From Allolobophora icterica (Eukaryota > Annelida > Clitellata > Crassiclitellata > Lumbricidae), in NCBI GenBank assembly GCA_963556255.1, contig OY744617.1, positions 30,607,566 to 30,671,565 of the forward strand: a stretch of 64,000 nucleotides of DNA, written 5' to 3'. Shown here one piece after another: positions 41,531 to 53,983 of this stretch. Position numbers and translations under genes: made by a program. Within the stretch, counting starts at the first letter, position 1. The number at the start of each line of letters is the position of its first letter. The notes beneath the pieces were generated by a model, which was not told the DNA's origin, made no database searches, and saw only the letters and a list, made by a program, of their open reading frames with translations.

Positions 41531-42760
41531 CTGATTGAGACATTAGTATATGAAATCATGTCCGCATTGGTTCTTTGGTCTGTTTCTGTGCCAGGTCAGA
41601 ATTTGGGTGAGGTCAAGCCGAGGAGACAGCGTGGTGCTAAGGTGAAAATCGGTGGTCGTAGTGTGATGCAGTAGTAGAGCAAGGACAGGGTAAAAAAACG
41701 TGCCACCCACCAGCACTTTATTACCGCCCGAAAGTCTAGTTTCTTTTCACTGGCGACGACGACAATAAACTTCCATCTAGCAGACTGAACCCCATCAGCA
41801 GGAAATCGAGAAAACAGAATACATGCACAGCGTGATGCGCACCGGTCCACGAAACCAAGTCTGAAGCGATTGTATCTAGGTATACATATGACTCGGTGTT
41901 CCGAACTGCAGTCCTAAGTCAGTATTAAATGTGATCGGTGGCATGGAAGCAAGGGAGAGAAAGACTGAGAGAGAGACAGAGAGAGACACACGCACGCAGA
42001 GAGAGCCCGCTAATGTCAATGCCAGTCTAACCGCGCTCTATGGGGAGCGCCTGAACACGAAGGGATGTAAAAAGGAACAAGGATTTACAGTGTCTGTATA
42101 CGGGGACAAACAGCAAGTAGCAAAAAGCAAACAACCCATATGCATTATACAGTTATAAAGACAACATACTACGCGTAAATATATTTTTCTTTTTCTTCTG
42201 TGTTCTTCCCTTTATATTAATAATATTCGTGTTTATTGACAAGCTCACTGACAAACAGCAGTAAGTAACACGGCAACATACGACAGTACAATTATCAAGG
42301 TCTTATTTGGTGTGCGATATTTAAATGTTATACTCATTTTAATTTCAACCTCATCGGTTCCAAAAATAAATTATTCTTTTTTGAAAATTGTGAGTGTGGA
42401 GAGGAAAAAATCACACCACTCCAAATATTCACCATCCAGCATTTCGCACATAGGATGCCGTCTATGAAACAGTAATTTTCTACATTTTACACACAAAGGT
42501 TATTGATGTTTCTGTTTTAATATTACTAGGGTAGAACCAAAGGTGGTTCAGCAATATAGCGACGTTTTAAATGCTTATTTCCTTTGACTCCACCGATGAG
42601 AAAGGGCATAATTTATGGAAACTTCCATTGTTTTAGGTCTGTATAGGGCCTATAGGCCCTATCATACAACTTAAATTCATAATACAATGGCATAGAAACG
42701 AGACCTCATTTACACCTATATAACCGTCGTATTGTTACTGTAAAGCATGAGCGTTTGTTT
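41226..42760. other. Unique paralogous block (paralogue of 9,181-10,679)
   Basis: Contains a TTGA tract expanded to about 70 bp (41,463-41,530). No gene recognised. Confidence 0.4.
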
Positions 42761-42761
42761 A

Positions 42762-42765
<4 letters not shown>

Positions 42766-42828
<63 letters not shown>

Positions 42829-42863
42829 TAATAATAATAATAATTATAATAATAATAATAATA

Positions 42864-42895
<32 letters not shown>

Positions 42896-42907
42896 CTTAT
42901 TATTATA

Positions 42908-42979
<72 letters not shown>
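42766..42979 (+). repeat. (ATT)-(AAT)-(ATT) palindromic microsatellite
   Basis: ATT units switch to AAT near 42,830 and back near 42,865, making a self-complementary tract. It corresponds to 10,680-10,882 in copy A but has no LINE-tail insertion. Confidence 0.95.
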
Positions 42980-42981
<2 letters not shown>

Positions 42982-43800
42982 AGAGGTTTTATAAAGCGCC
43001 CCTTCAAGGTTATCTACTCGTGAGCGCCCCCAGTCCAACTCCGGTCAAAACAAGAAAGTTTTAAGGCAAGAGTAAAGCAGAAAAGAGCAATCGATTGGGG
43101 TCAGACGCAGCGCTACTGGGAGTCCATTCCAGGACGTTGGGCCAGATACAGATAAGGCATTGTGTTGCTGGACAGCAGTCCGCGAGCGGGTGACAAAGAG
43201 CTCAGCCTGCGCTGCAGAGCGAAGTGAGCCACAACGCTGGACAGCCACAGTGGAGCAGCAAAGTTCCCGGAGGTAAGAGGGAGCCTCAGCCAAGCCCTCA
43301 AGGAACCACCGAACCAAAGCAGAGACCCAATCAGCAATGCGGAACCAGTGGAGCACCTCCCGCATGTACTGCGAGACCAGGCCAAACTTAGGGATGCGAC
43401 CCACCAGCCGGGCAGCCGTGCGCAGGACCTGACTGAGGCATTTCAATCGGCATGTTGGGAGCCCATCATATATGGCGCAACCATAATCGAGGCGGGAGAC
43501 CACAAAAGCATGGACAAGTGTAAATGCTGAACTAGGAGAGAGGGAGCGAGATATGACACTGAGTTGTCGCAGCTGGTAGTAACAGCTGCGACAGAGGAGA
43601 TTAATATGTTGGACAAATGTAAACTCCTGGTCTAAGGTGACTCCTAAGTCTCGGACTGAAACTAGGAAGGTGAAATGCGGGTATTCCTAGGCCAGGGACC
43701 CAAAGTCTTCTATGCGAGCTGCTGACGGGTGCCAAGCCAGATCAGATGAATCTTGGCCGAATTGAGCCGTAAGCGATTCGATGACATCCAGGCATGCAGG
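42980..43800 (-). mobile_element. L2-like LINE, longer 3' fragment, reverse
   Basis: Minus-strand coding: DLGVTLDQEFTFVQHIN, AFTLVHAFVVSRLDYGCAIY, LPTCRLKCLSQVLRTAARLV, EVLHWFRIADW, GSLRSAAQAELFV, WNGLPVALR and LKTFLF. This covers the RT thumb and C terminus. One stop lies near 43,690. It continues about 330 bp beyond the end of A/B similarity. Confidence 0.88.
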
Positions 43801-44926
43801 TTAACAGATTACTTATTTGCTTAGATTATTAGATTACTTACAACGTAAGGCTACATAACGCTGTTTGCTTAAGAAACGTCCTCATTCAAAGTTGGTTTTC
43901 ATGGCTATGAGTTAATTAAACTGCTGAAATTTCAAGGTACTCTATCAGATTAATGTGTTCTCTGACGACAAACCGTAATAAAACGTCTTTTGAAAAACAT
44001 TTATCTGTCTAGCAAAGGCTTTGAAACAACGTGGACTTCTTGTTATCGAATTTAAGGCCTGACCAGTGTAATCAGGTAATGGACTTGCGAGACATTTTCA
44101 GACACCTTTTTAACTTGCTCAACCACACTATGATAATTAGCAATTGAGGTTAAACGCTAATCAGTTACAGATAGGATACAGAGAGTATCCCAACTAGGAA
44201 ATTGCAGCATATACGATCAGAAGCACTAAGATTGGCTTGCAGGGCCGCTAAGGGTACGCCCTTGTTGGCCAGTGATTGTTTTAACGTGCAATGATACACA
44301 AAACGTGCAGTGATGAAAGGCTATTAACCTCTGTTTGTCCACGAAAAGAATTGTAATTCATAATTATTTATGATTCTTATGCGCTTCGGCGCTCGCCATG
44401 TGCAGTGATAAATTTTCCTTAAAACATGCCCTGTTGTTGGCTATATAGAAAATGAGTGTGGTGAAATGCCCCTTCAATTTCGTCGACTGGATTCAAGGTT
44501 GGATCAAAACTTCTTGTTGCCTATGGCCATCCAGCGGTGTATACCATGCAGGGTCACTAACTATTATCGCGCCGCTGATAATAAACCAAATTCTCTATTT
44601 AAGAGTACTGAAAATTTCTTTTCTTCTATTCTTTAGGCTATATATTCATTCTCTAGTCTACTCACAAACAGCTCTCCGGAAAAATAAACATAATTATTGA
44701 AGTAGACTTATACTTAACAAAACAGATTAATAAACAGATAAATTCACAGGATTTTATCAGATCCCTATCATTGTAGTTAATAAATAGATTTAAGCACATA
44801 ATAGTGTTAGTGTTTCTCAACAGGAAAATAGTAATAGGGGCTCAGGTATATCATAATGTGTGGAATGTAGATCCTTGTACCCATAATTGTTTTCATATGG
44901 AATGTCCACATGAGGTAGCTGATGTG

Positions 44927-44930
<4 letters not shown>
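43801..44930. other. No recognised feature
   Basis: AT-rich unique sequence. An 82-codon frame at 44,452 has no recognisable motif. Confidence 0.4.

Positions 44931-45021
<91 letters not shown>
44931..45021 (+). repeat. (TG)n microsatellite
   Basis: About 45 uninterrupted TG units. Confidence 0.98.
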
Positions 45022-45022
<1 letters not shown>

Positions 45023-45329
45023 GAGAGTGTGTGTGCGCATGTCTATATGTATCAATATGTATAAATTAGAGACGTAGAAGATTAGCGGTTGGTAAATAAC
45101 TGAAACACTACGGAGCGGTCAAGACAGTGGCTTCTCCATGGCGCACTGCATACCTCTGTTCGTCAGTCTGCCTGTCTGTCTCTGTAACTACGTTTCTTTG
45201 TGTCGGGCCATCGGCATCTGATCCCCGGAGTCTACGTGCGGTGCAGAATGGCGCTTACAATAACAGCAACAGCATCCGTGCCTGGTCAGTGCAGCCGGTT
45301 TCAGCAGCTGGTCAGCACTGAACGATGGG

Positions 45330-45752
45330 TGTAATATAATCCAATCTAATCCAATCCAATTCAGTCCAGTTCAGTCCAGTCTAATCTAATCCAATTCAAT
45401 CCGAACTAATCTGATCTAATCTGATCCAGTCGAATCCAATGCAATGTAATCCAATCCAACCCTATCCACTTTAGTCTAATCTAATCTAATCTAGGCCAGT
45501 CAAAACTAATCTAATCCAATCAATGTAATCTGATCTAATCCAATCAGTCCAGTTCAGGCCAGTCCATTGCATTTCAATCCAGTCCTGTCCAATCCAAATC
45601 AATCAAATTCAATCATTCTAATCTGATCCAGTCCAATCCAATCCAAATCAATCGAATTCAACTCAATCTAATATAATCCAATCCAATCCAATTCAGTCCA
45701 TTCCATCCTAATCCAATCCCGTCTGACCTGACCTGACCTGATCTAAACTAAA
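45330..45752 (+). repeat. Degenerate AATCC/AATCT/CAGTC pentamer array
   Basis: About 420 bp in which nearly every five bases are a variant of AATCC, AATCT or AGTCC. Related but inverted AGATT-type runs occur near 47,275-47,410. Confidence 0.85.
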
Positions 45753-46154
45753 TCTATTTGCTTGATCAACACATTTCCAGGTCAAGTTTCAACGATAGTA
45801 GCCCACGTATCACCACATAGGATAATTTTCTTTCCTCTTCCAACCGACTCTTTTAAGTGAACAACTCGTTCATATTGAAGACAAAGTCACTTAATGTACC
45901 GTACACTGTGTCTCAATTGAACTGATACCCTTTTTGTTTTGGCAATAAATCTGCCAATTCTAAAAATAATTCAATGCAATTTTGGACTTTGAAAGAGAGA
46001 TAAATTATCAACATTCTCCTAAATTTTCATCAAATTCCGTCTACAAGATCCAAAGTTTTGAACATTCAAATTTGGACAAACAAAATTCGAACTTTCCAAC
46101 ATGTGAAAGATAAAAATTATTTCGTCGCAAACACTTCATGCGTCCCCTAGTAAA
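45753..46154. other. No recognised feature
   Basis: AT-rich unique sequence without coding signal. Confidence 0.4.
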
Positions 46155-46290
46155 CTCAGCTACTATGAGTACGCTGACCGTAAATTGTCGGTGGGAAGAT
46201 GAGACGGCGAGGGTCACCCGCGTTCATATGCCGAGATTAAGAAAATGAAGTCGCAAACACTTCATGCCCATGGATGCCTCTCGGGTTAGC
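46155..46290 (+). repeat. SINE body relic
   Basis: Shares GTCGGTGGGAAGATGAGACG, then GAAAATGAAG and ACTTCATGCC-like phrases, with the body of the Asp-tRNA-like SINE at 8,925. No tRNA head is present. Confidence 0.6.
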
Positions 46291-46324
46291 TTAAGGGACT
46301 GATCTTCGTCCTGTTCTTCTTTTC

Positions 46325-46326
<2 letters not shown>

Positions 46327-46393
<67 letters not shown>
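46327..46393 (+). repeat. (AT)n microsatellite
   Basis: About 33 AT units. Confidence 0.98.
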
Positions 46394-46396
<3 letters not shown>

Positions 46397-46644
46397 GCGC
46401 AAATGACACACACACATATATATATATACATTTGAGATCTAACCTGTATAGTATTAGTATATTTATAGGGAAAGAATAAACATATGGAAAGAGAAGTACT
46501 TCAGAAGAAAAGGTTCTCGCTGGCCAAAATACAGCTTCCATAGATTGAAGAAATTATTCACGCTAAGTGCCAATAATTCAATTGTGTGGCCTTTCTTAGC
46601 CACCAGGTGGCCAGAGAGCTTACCCATTTGTACTAAGACGGCAA

Positions 46645-46832
46645 TCGTTTGTGTGTGTTCGTGCATCTGAACGCGTTTGTGTGCATGTGTGTGTGTGTGT
46701 GTGTGCATGTGTGTGTGTGTGTGTGAGAGTGAGTGTGTATGTGTTTGTGTGCATGTGTGTGTGTGTGTGTGCATGTGTGTGTGTGTGTGTGTGAGAGTGT
46801 GTATGTGTTTGTGTGCATGTGTGTGTGTGTGT

Positions 46833-46863
<31 letters not shown>

Positions 46864-47110
46864 GAACGTGTACAACTGTACATGAATGAGTTAGTGAGCG
46901 AGTGAGTGAGCGTGTTAGTGAGTGAGCGACAAGTAAGTGAGCGAGCGAGTGAGCGAGTATGTGAACGTGAGACTAAGTGAGTGAGTGAGTCAGCGGGCGT
47001 GCGATTGTGTAAATGTGTGAATGAGTGTGTGAGGGAGTGAGTTAGCGAGTGAGCGAGTAACTGAGCGAGTGTGTGAATGAGTGAGCGAATGAGGGAGCGA
47101 GTGAGTATGT
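46645..47110 (+). repeat. (TG)n then (GAGT/GAGC)n low-complexity tract
   Basis: TG runs broken by CATG and GAGA to 46,862, then GAGT/GAGC tetramers to 47,110. The long His/Thr ORF on the minus strand is an artefact. Confidence 0.93.
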
Positions 47111-47490
47111 GCACGTGTGTGAAATGGTCACCCTTACCGATCATTGGTCTTCGAACTCTTACTCTTCGATCTCGTTTTGCTATAACTTGTAACAGTCTTG
47201 TATTACAGATTCTGCGTTTATCTATAGGTGTCACAAAGGCACTTATGACTTAAGTGTCATGCAATGATTACAATAAATTAGATTAGACTAAAATGGAGAA
47301 GTTTAGATTAGATTATAATGGAATAGGTTGGAACATATGGATCATTTCAGACAATGTTAATTAAGAATGGAATAGATTGTATAAGAATGGGCTCGGATTA
47401 GATTAGATTTGATTAATTGAGCATTTAATCGAAGAACCTTCCTCCCGTCTGAGTGCTGCTAACCTGCTCATACCTTCCTCCCGCCATAGT
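47111..47490. other. AGATT-rich sequence, no gene
   Basis: Contains degenerate TTAGATTAGATT runs. Nothing else supported. Confidence 0.5.
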
Positions 47491-47577
47491 GCTCCATTCA
47501 TTGAGCATTTATATAGCACCCATGAAAGTGGCGCTATATAAATCCTCGAATGAATGAATGAATGAATGAATGAATGA
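47491..47577 (+). repeat. L2-like 3' end with (AATG)n tail
   Basis: GGCGCTATATAAATCC followed by six GAATGAAT-type units. The sequence just upstream (CATTTATATAGCACCC) is nearly its reverse complement, so two 3' ends meet head to head. Confidence 0.6.
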
Positions 47578-48769
47578 AAAGGATGGTTAAGAACTACATG
47601 TTCATTCACAGGCGATGGATCTTCCTTTGACGCTTCCTGGAGTCCAGAGTCTCAGTTGGTAGGATGCAGAGATGGAATTTCATAAATTTAGCTCCAGTTT
47701 CACTTTCAATATGGACCAACAACTGAGTGACATTGACTGATTGGAAGTTCGACTTGACCGATCCAGATATTGGATATTCAATCCTTGAAAAATTAATATC
47801 AAATTAATCTCCAGATAGACTATCCTGCTGAATAATTTATATTTACACTACAGTACTCACACACTGTCTGCCAGCTGTCAGAAACTAACGTGGCTACTAA
47901 AACATACGGTGTCTGGGAATTAAGAACTCGGTTCTAGAGCTGAACTTTTTCTGGGTCCCTTTAAATTATTATCATCATCATCATAAGTTCCTGAGGCCAG
48001 CCATTTGGCGGCGATGGTTACGAATAGACGATCAACTTGTCCTCGGTCAAGTCCATTGCCCCCCTTCGTGTTAGTCCAAGTGATGATATTACCTCATTTA
48101 TATGTCTCTCCATCACAGTCTTGGTCTGCCTTTGTTTCTTTTTCCTTCAAATCTGTATGTATATATTGCGTATGCACACATACACACGTACATGTATACA
48201 CAAATGCATACACATACACACATGCATGCACACACACATACAAATATATGCGTGTAATTAAATAAATGCATGGATACATGCGAGAGTTTTTTGCCACATG
48301 TGTCTAGTGTAATTAGAAATGACTTGTGTGTATACATCCTTAATGTTCAAACGTGCCTGGTTGTGGCGCAGCTGGTGTTCAGCGTACTGGGGAGTGGGGG
48401 GAACCACCACAACGTTCATCCCCGTTTACTCTTAACGGAGTGGCTGAGTATTCATCCTGGTCTTTGATTTCCGGATTAGACGAGGCCTTGACTACCAATT
48501 ATCGCAGCGCTTACAACTACACGGTCGGCTGGACTGACACTTGATGAAATTGCGCTACATGAGACGAGACGGGTTCGTCTCAGCCTCGTTCTCAATCCAC
48601 AGACGAGAATTCTCTCTCGTCCGACTAATTCGTCGTCTTAGTTGTCCACTAATGATCGAATTGATTGCGGTGACAGCCAGCTGTGACTAGGCTGTACGTA
48701 ATCAAGACTCCCTATCCTTTTCCCTCTGTTTGCCTGTCTGCCTGTCTGTCTGTCTGGCACTTAGCAATT
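47578..48769. other. No gene; short CA-rich repeat
   Basis: 48,165-48,250 is an ACACATACA-type repeat. 48,350-48,545 has tRNA-like phrases (GTTGTGGCGCAGCTGG) that may be a decayed SINE, but box B is poor. Confidence 0.4.
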
Positions 48770-48905
48770 AGTGCGAAGGACTCGCTCAAGGTCCTTATAC
48801 ACAGTAACCGTCGCAGAGGAGGCTCGTAATGCATACTCCCCGCGTTACAACCCGAACGCGCTAACCAATATTCCACTGTGCCCAACAAATCGTACGTTGG
48901 AAGCA
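48770..48905 (-). repeat. tRNA-derived SINE, reverse
   Basis: On the minus strand: TTGGTTAGCGCGTTCGGGTT (A-box and anticodon region), then AAGGACCTTGAGCGAGTCCT in the body. The B box is poorly conserved. Confidence 0.6.
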
Positions 48906-49227
48906 GGCGTATGTGAACGAAGGTTCTCCAGTTTTGAGACCTTCCTGAAGCAAATGGCATTAGGATGCTGGATGCTGATGGAGAGGCGAGGACTTGGGTT
49001 CGACACCCCTGGTCTGGTAGACAGAAATAATCTCTCCGGACAAAATCCCCTCGGGCATAATAGCCCCGAAGATTATACCCCTCGGGCATAATCCCCCAGA
49101 CATTATCCTCTCCAGGCTAGGACGTATCTCCCCTACGGCCTAAGGAATAATAAATAGAGCGATGGTTCACGATAGTATTCATGCACGATTTAAATCATTC
49201 GATGAAACAAATAGTCTATGTCTTATA
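48906..49227. other. No recognised feature
   Basis: Contains three CCCCTCGGGCATAAT-like phrases near 49,046-49,095. No gene. Confidence 0.4.
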
Positions 49228-49608
49228 TCAATTATTTAATAAACCTTTGTCTAGAAACGAAAAGTTGTATCCAAGTTCGTGCAGCGTGTCTTCAATGGAT
49301 TTTCTTCCATCTCGCCGATGTGGCACAGCTGCAGCAACCGTGCCTGTAGCTGCTTGGTGCTGCACTTGACCCACTTTTTGGGGCTGACTTCGAGCATCCT
49401 GAAAGATCGCGGTGCTCACCATGCCCTCATCCTCCTGCAGCGCTCCTGTAAGTACGCACACTGAAGGGTGACAATGGCCCATCAGGCTCGCGAATCCATT
49501 GTTCCAAGATTCGCAGAAATGATTTGTTCGAGCGTTTACTGTTAAGATAGCGTCATGGATGTTCCACACAGCAGGTGGAAACACTGCTAGAATCCTTTGG
49601 ATTCGCAA
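49228..49608 (-). pseudogene. MULE-type transposase C-terminal fragment
   Basis: Minus-strand frame: RIQRILAVFPPAVWNIHDAI, ARTNHFCESWNNGFASLMGH and HPSVCVLTGALQEDEGMV. This pattern (FPP..WN...A......RTNN..E.WN..F..L.GH.HP) is found after the MULE domain in FLYWCH/MULE-type proteins. The catalytic part is absent. Confidence 0.75.
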
Positions 49609-49617
49609 AGGCTGAGT

Positions 49618-49830
49618 GCTATGGCTAATTGCACAGATGGGAATTTTGTCCTTGGGGTATTATGTCTTACGCAAAATAGGGGTTATGTCCAGGGTATTAT
49701 GTTCTACACTCCCTGGGCTGAAATCTATGGCTAATTGCACAGAGGGGAATTTTGTCCTTGTGGAATTATGTCTTACGCAAAATAGGGTATTATGTTCTAC
49801 ACTCCCTGGTCTTGATGCTACGAAGCACTT
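49618..49830 (+). repeat. Two-copy tandem repeat, about 111 bp
   Basis: CTATGGCTAATTGCACAGA is repeated at 49,619 and 49,729, and TTATGTCTTACGCAAAATAG and TATTATGTTCTACACTCCCT also occur in each copy. Confidence 0.85.
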
Positions 49831-51360
49831 ACCGAACACCACCTACCCCGACAATCCCTTTTAATGGGCCCCAAATTCCCAATGAACCCCACCTGGTCTC
49901 TAATTGCCACCAGTGGCGCAATGCGTGCGAACAATGGGCATAATTATCTAGGAAAACCGAAGTTCCTGCCTTTGGCGAAAGTCACCAATATCCAACACTC
50001 ACTCTAGTCTGGATACGCAACCCATGTGATGCCAAATGAGGACCGTGTAAAATAAGTTCCGTGAAATATTGTTGTTATTATTAATTGGCTACTTATAGCG
50101 CCGGTGTTTAACGCGCAAAGCATCAACCGATGCCGCACCAAAACCCAGCCGTAATCAGCTCAACATCCAGGAGATCAGAGAAGTAGCCTTTGGTGGTTAA
50201 GCAATCTGAAAAAGTCTCAAGCCGAGAACGAAATGACGTCTGCGACGAAGCAGAACGAACAGACACTTTGATTGGCTCACGTGACCAGAACGCCGAAATT
50301 GTTTCTAAAAATAGAGTTCTTCCGTTTGTAGTAATTTTATATGTAATTAGTAAATTCCTTCGTTTGTCGAAATATTGTTTTTTTCGGAGAAGCAGTGCAA
50401 ACGACCTGGCTTCAACGAATTATGATTTCTGAAAAAGATTTCATTAGAAGTTACCATCAACTTGGGCGTTATGCTAACGTCGTTATCAAGGTCAATGAAT
50501 TAGTCTGGATAAGTACAGACAGACTGTTTCGTTGACTGTCAATGCTTCCACTCCCCAATTACTAAAATGTTTTCAAGCAATTATTGTTACAAACACATCA
50601 GTTCACTATAAAAGTCGCTCCACTACGTTCTGCCAAAAGTGGGCAAAGTCCTAATCGTTTTGCCCCCTCCCGACCTGACTGAGCACACCAAACCGGTTTT
50701 CAGCATCTGAGACGTGGAAACAACGTGGCTTCGTAAACCTCCTCGCACGAAGAATCCACGGCCTCTAAATTCCCATTTGTACTCTGCGTCGTTTCTCTGT
50801 TGGCGAAAGCGAGATTTTTTTAACGAGGGGTTCGGACGATTTCGACCGCGGGCAACTAACACAAACCGACAGCCTATTAGCAGCTGACAGACGTACGGAC
50901 AGTGGGGATGCTGTGCTTACCGCTACCACGCACGGCAATAGCTTATCGTTAGTCGAAGAACGGTACCCGGACGGTAGGGTACCCGAGGCGCCGGTCACCC
51001 TGCGGCGCAGTAGTTATCGGAAAACTGCCAACAGAGTAGAATTTTATAGCGGCGTTCCTCCGGATTATGCATGCATAACTAGGTCGCGGCCGCGCTTCGG
51101 TTAATCAAGCGACGAGCGGACCCGGAGCGTTGGCGCTGGTCGCCCGGCTCTCACGGGCTCCTCCTATTCACCGTAAACAACGCTTAACGACAAGTCTTGT
51201 GTAGGGAGAAGGGACGGATGGAAAAGCAGACGGAGAGATAGACAGATGGAGGGACGCTGCTTCCGAGAACCGGTTTGCTCTCTGGGAGTCTGTATGGAGC
51301 TACTGGAGTGTAGGTCTCTGAGGAACTGTGCGGACTGAGGGCGATCACTACTCGTGTGTG
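49831..51360. other. Unique sequence, no gene supported
   Basis: A TATA-like CTATAAAAG lies near 50,607. 50,830-51,180 is GC-richer, with CGCGGCCGCGC. This could be a promoter or CpG-rich region, but no downstream exon is recognised. Confidence 0.35.
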
Positions 51361-51374
51361 TTAGGCAGTCATCT

Positions 51375-51605
51375 ATTCGTTCTTTCGTTCATTCGTTCAG
51401 TCATTCATTCATTGGTTCAGTCATTCATTTGTTCAGTCATTCGTTTTTTCAGTCATTCGTTCATTCGTTCAGTCATTCATTCATTCGTTCAGTCATTCAT
51501 TCGTTCAGTCATTCGTTCGTTCAGTCATTCGTTCGTTCGTTCAGTCATTCAGTCATTCTTTCGTTCGTTCATTCATTTCCTCAGTCAATCATTCTTTTGT
51601 TCAGC
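51375..51605 (+). repeat. Degenerate (ATTC)n/(GTTC)n repeat
   Basis: TTCATTCGTTCAGTCATTC-type units. Ser/Phe/Ile ORFs are artefacts. Confidence 0.9.
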
Positions 51606-51749
51606 GGTCCGGTTGTTCCAGCTAATTATCTTGATTTCTGATGCATAGGGTCACACGATGTCGCCAGAGTCGGTTTCTCTTAGCTGGAACAACACAACAG
51701 CTGTCAAAACAATAAGGTATGGGCCTACGTGGACGTCCGGTTAATTAAG

Positions 51750-51876
51750 GTAAGGTATGGCAGACCAACACTTCGCTGGATAGACAATATAACTGAGGAC
51801 GTAACTAGACTAGGATTAGCATTTAGTGGAACAATGGACTTGGTTAATGACCGAGGACAATGGAGATCATTTACCA
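51750..51876 (+). pseudogene. LINE protein C-terminal fragment
   Basis: Frame: VRYGRPTLRWIDNITEDVTR, then LVNDRGQWRSF. This matches the GRP..RW.D.I..D......DR..WR end of Jockey/RTE-group LINE proteins. Confidence 0.7.
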
Positions 51877-51936
51877 TAACCGTAATCTCGAGACATATAC
51901 TGTAATAGCGCGCAATAAAGCATTCCATTTTCGATA

Positions 51937-52045
51937 GAAAAGGCCTAGGCTTAGACCTCATACCAAGGATTAGACCTTATGGCAAAGGCCTAAGCTTAGA
52001 CCTTATAGCAGAGGCCTAAGCTTAGACCTTATAGAAAAGGTCTAG
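51937..52045 (+). repeat. Short tandem repeat, about 30-bp units
   Basis: Three to four units of GGCCTAAGCTTAGACCTTAT. Confidence 0.8.
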
Positions 52046-52325
52046 GCGCGCAATGACACGAAGTCGCGGTAAACAGGTTATTCACAGGCGTTCAGCCAAA
52101 ACAAAATCGATTGGCAGGTAGGGTCAAAGTCGGTTGCAGGTCACGATCCAAAGGGTCAGGCAGGCAGACAGTCAGACGGCTAAGGTGGATGGTGTTTTGA
52201 GTTGAAACGGCGAGGGAGGTAAGGGGAAGAGGACGAATCAGGATTTGATTGGTGAAAGAGCAGTGTTTTCAGTCTTCAGAGAAAGACCCATGGAGAGATA
52301 GCAGGTGGTGATGTTTTGGTATATA
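52046..52325. other. No recognised feature
   Basis: Unique sequence without coding signal. Confidence 0.4.
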
Positions 52326-52333
52326 TTTGTACC

Positions 52334-52806
52334 CATGGGCGGCTATCTGGAGGGACGGGGGAACATGTCGCCCCCACCTTTAAGAGTGGGGGGACACTCC
52401 ATACATTTGTCCCCCCACATTTTGAAGAAACACCAAAAAGGCGGAGAAATGTAATTGCGCGTGAGGGTTTTCGCAGCGTTTCTGACCAGACGAGGTATAA
52501 ATAAAATTTTTGAGTAGAAGTGTCCCCCAAAATTATGAGAAAGAAGAAGGAATTCGTAAAAATGTCAAAAGAACTAAAAGTTTTGAGACGAAATCATAAA
52601 AAGAAAAGGGTTATGAAGTTTTTGGGAAAACGTGGCGAATGACCTAAAAAAAAGGTCATCAAGTTTTTTGGGAGATGAAAGCGACATTCTTTGAGATGAA
52701 GTGGCAGCAAAAATTTTTGGGGGGACAAGATTTTCCAAAAACGGTCGTCGACGAGATCGTGGCCGACTTTGTCCCCCCCACCTCTGAGACAAGATCGCCG
52801 CCACTG
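52334..52806. mobile_element. hAT-like short element
   Basis: Ends CATGGGCGGCTATCT and AGATCGCCGCCACTG match at 12 of 15 as inverted repeats. Flanked by identical 8-bp duplications TTTGTACC (52,326-52,333 and 52,807-52,814). The interior has C-runs and AAAAAGGTCATCAAGTTT-type motifs also seen in the MITEs at 35,684 and 63,203. No ORF. Confidence 0.85.
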
Positions 52807-52843
52807 TTTGTACCCAAAGCCGTCAAATGGCTGGGTTCAGAAC

Positions 52844-52844
<1 letters not shown>

Positions 52845-52899
<55 letters not shown>

Positions 52900-52925
52900 G
52901 TGATAAAGCTGGTGATGATGATGAA
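52845..52925 (+). repeat. (GAT)n microsatellite
   Basis: About 20 GAT units plus variants. Confidence 0.95.
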
Positions 52926-53017
52926 CACTGAATACTACTCATAAAACAGGTAACAGGCCTACACGTTGACTTCAAGTTAGGCATAGTCTTTTGGATAAGT
53001 GGGAAGTCCAAAATGAA

Positions 53018-53350
53018 AGTATGCATGTATTTATGTATGTATATATGTTAGTGTATGCATATATGTACTGTGTGTGTAACACTGTGTATGAATGTGTGTT
53101 TGCATGTGGGTGTGTGTGTATGCATGAAAGTATATGTATGTGTGTGTGTATGTACCTATGTGGATTGTGGATACGTATGTACGTAAATGTGCTTGCATGT
53201 ATGCATGTAGATGTATGTATGTACGTACCCATGCATGTATATATGTATGTATGACCTGTATGTATGTGTGTACGTTAGTATGTATGAATATACATAATAT
53301 ATGTGAATGCATGTACCTATGTATGTATGTATAACATTGTGTGTAACACT
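53018..53350 (+). repeat. Degenerate (ATGT)n repeat
   Basis: ATGTATGT-type units with TGTG and CATG variants. ORFs are artefacts. Confidence 0.9.
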
Positions 53351-53875
53351 GTGTATGTATTACTATATTCACGTACAACTGGACATTTGACTCTGGACAT
53401 TTGTCTTATCGTCGCCATAATTTAACGTAAACAAAACCTGTCAGCAGCAGTAGCAGCGGAAACAACCGCAGCGTGACATGATGGATGGAATGATCAAGCT
53501 TAGAAATCGTACAATCAAGTTGAGCATTGTGGCGACACCTAGGGACTGGAGTTTATCCGACAGATTGCTGGGAAATTTCTGTTACGCGCTCGGATTGTGA
53601 CTTTTACAGGAGCGGACGCGTGGGATATTGAACGAGTCGCTTTATTCGGGAATGCGGTCAACCTTAAGGCATTTGCTATAAAGTATTAACTATAAAACTG
53701 AAAACATTGTTCTTTCGCAAATCTTATCCTGATTCCTCCTTTTGCTCTTGCCTTTGTCGCCGCTTCAATTCTAAACACCACTCATCTTAGCCGTCTGACT
53801 ATCTGCCTACCAGACCCTTTGGATCTTGACCTGGAACAGATTTTGACAGGTCTCAGCCTAGGCATTTGCTAAAAG
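53351..53875. other. No recognised feature
   Basis: Unique sequence without coding signal. Confidence 0.4.
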
Positions 53876-53887
53876 GTCTAATAATAA

Positions 53888-53936
53888 TAAAAAAATATCT
53901 GTATCTGACTCCTGAGGGATAACATGTACCTCGGGA
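53888..53936 (+). mobile_element. Minimal RLE-LINE 3' end in AAT repeat
   Basis: A 49-bp unique segment between AAT units, consisting of little more than the stem-loop 53,911-53,935 (CCTGAGG, 11-nt loop, CCTCGGG). It appears to be the shortest truncated copy in the window. Confidence 0.65.
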
Positions 53937-53938
53937 TA

Positions 53939-53983
<45 letters not shown>

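Noticed and set aside
46620..47234. 204-codon His/Thr/Ser-rich minus-strand ORF
   Set aside because: It spans TG and GAGT repeats with no non-repeat domain.
50605..51160. Promoter of a host gene
   Set aside because: A TATA-like box and a GC-rich patch exist, but no recognisable exon follows within the next kilobase.
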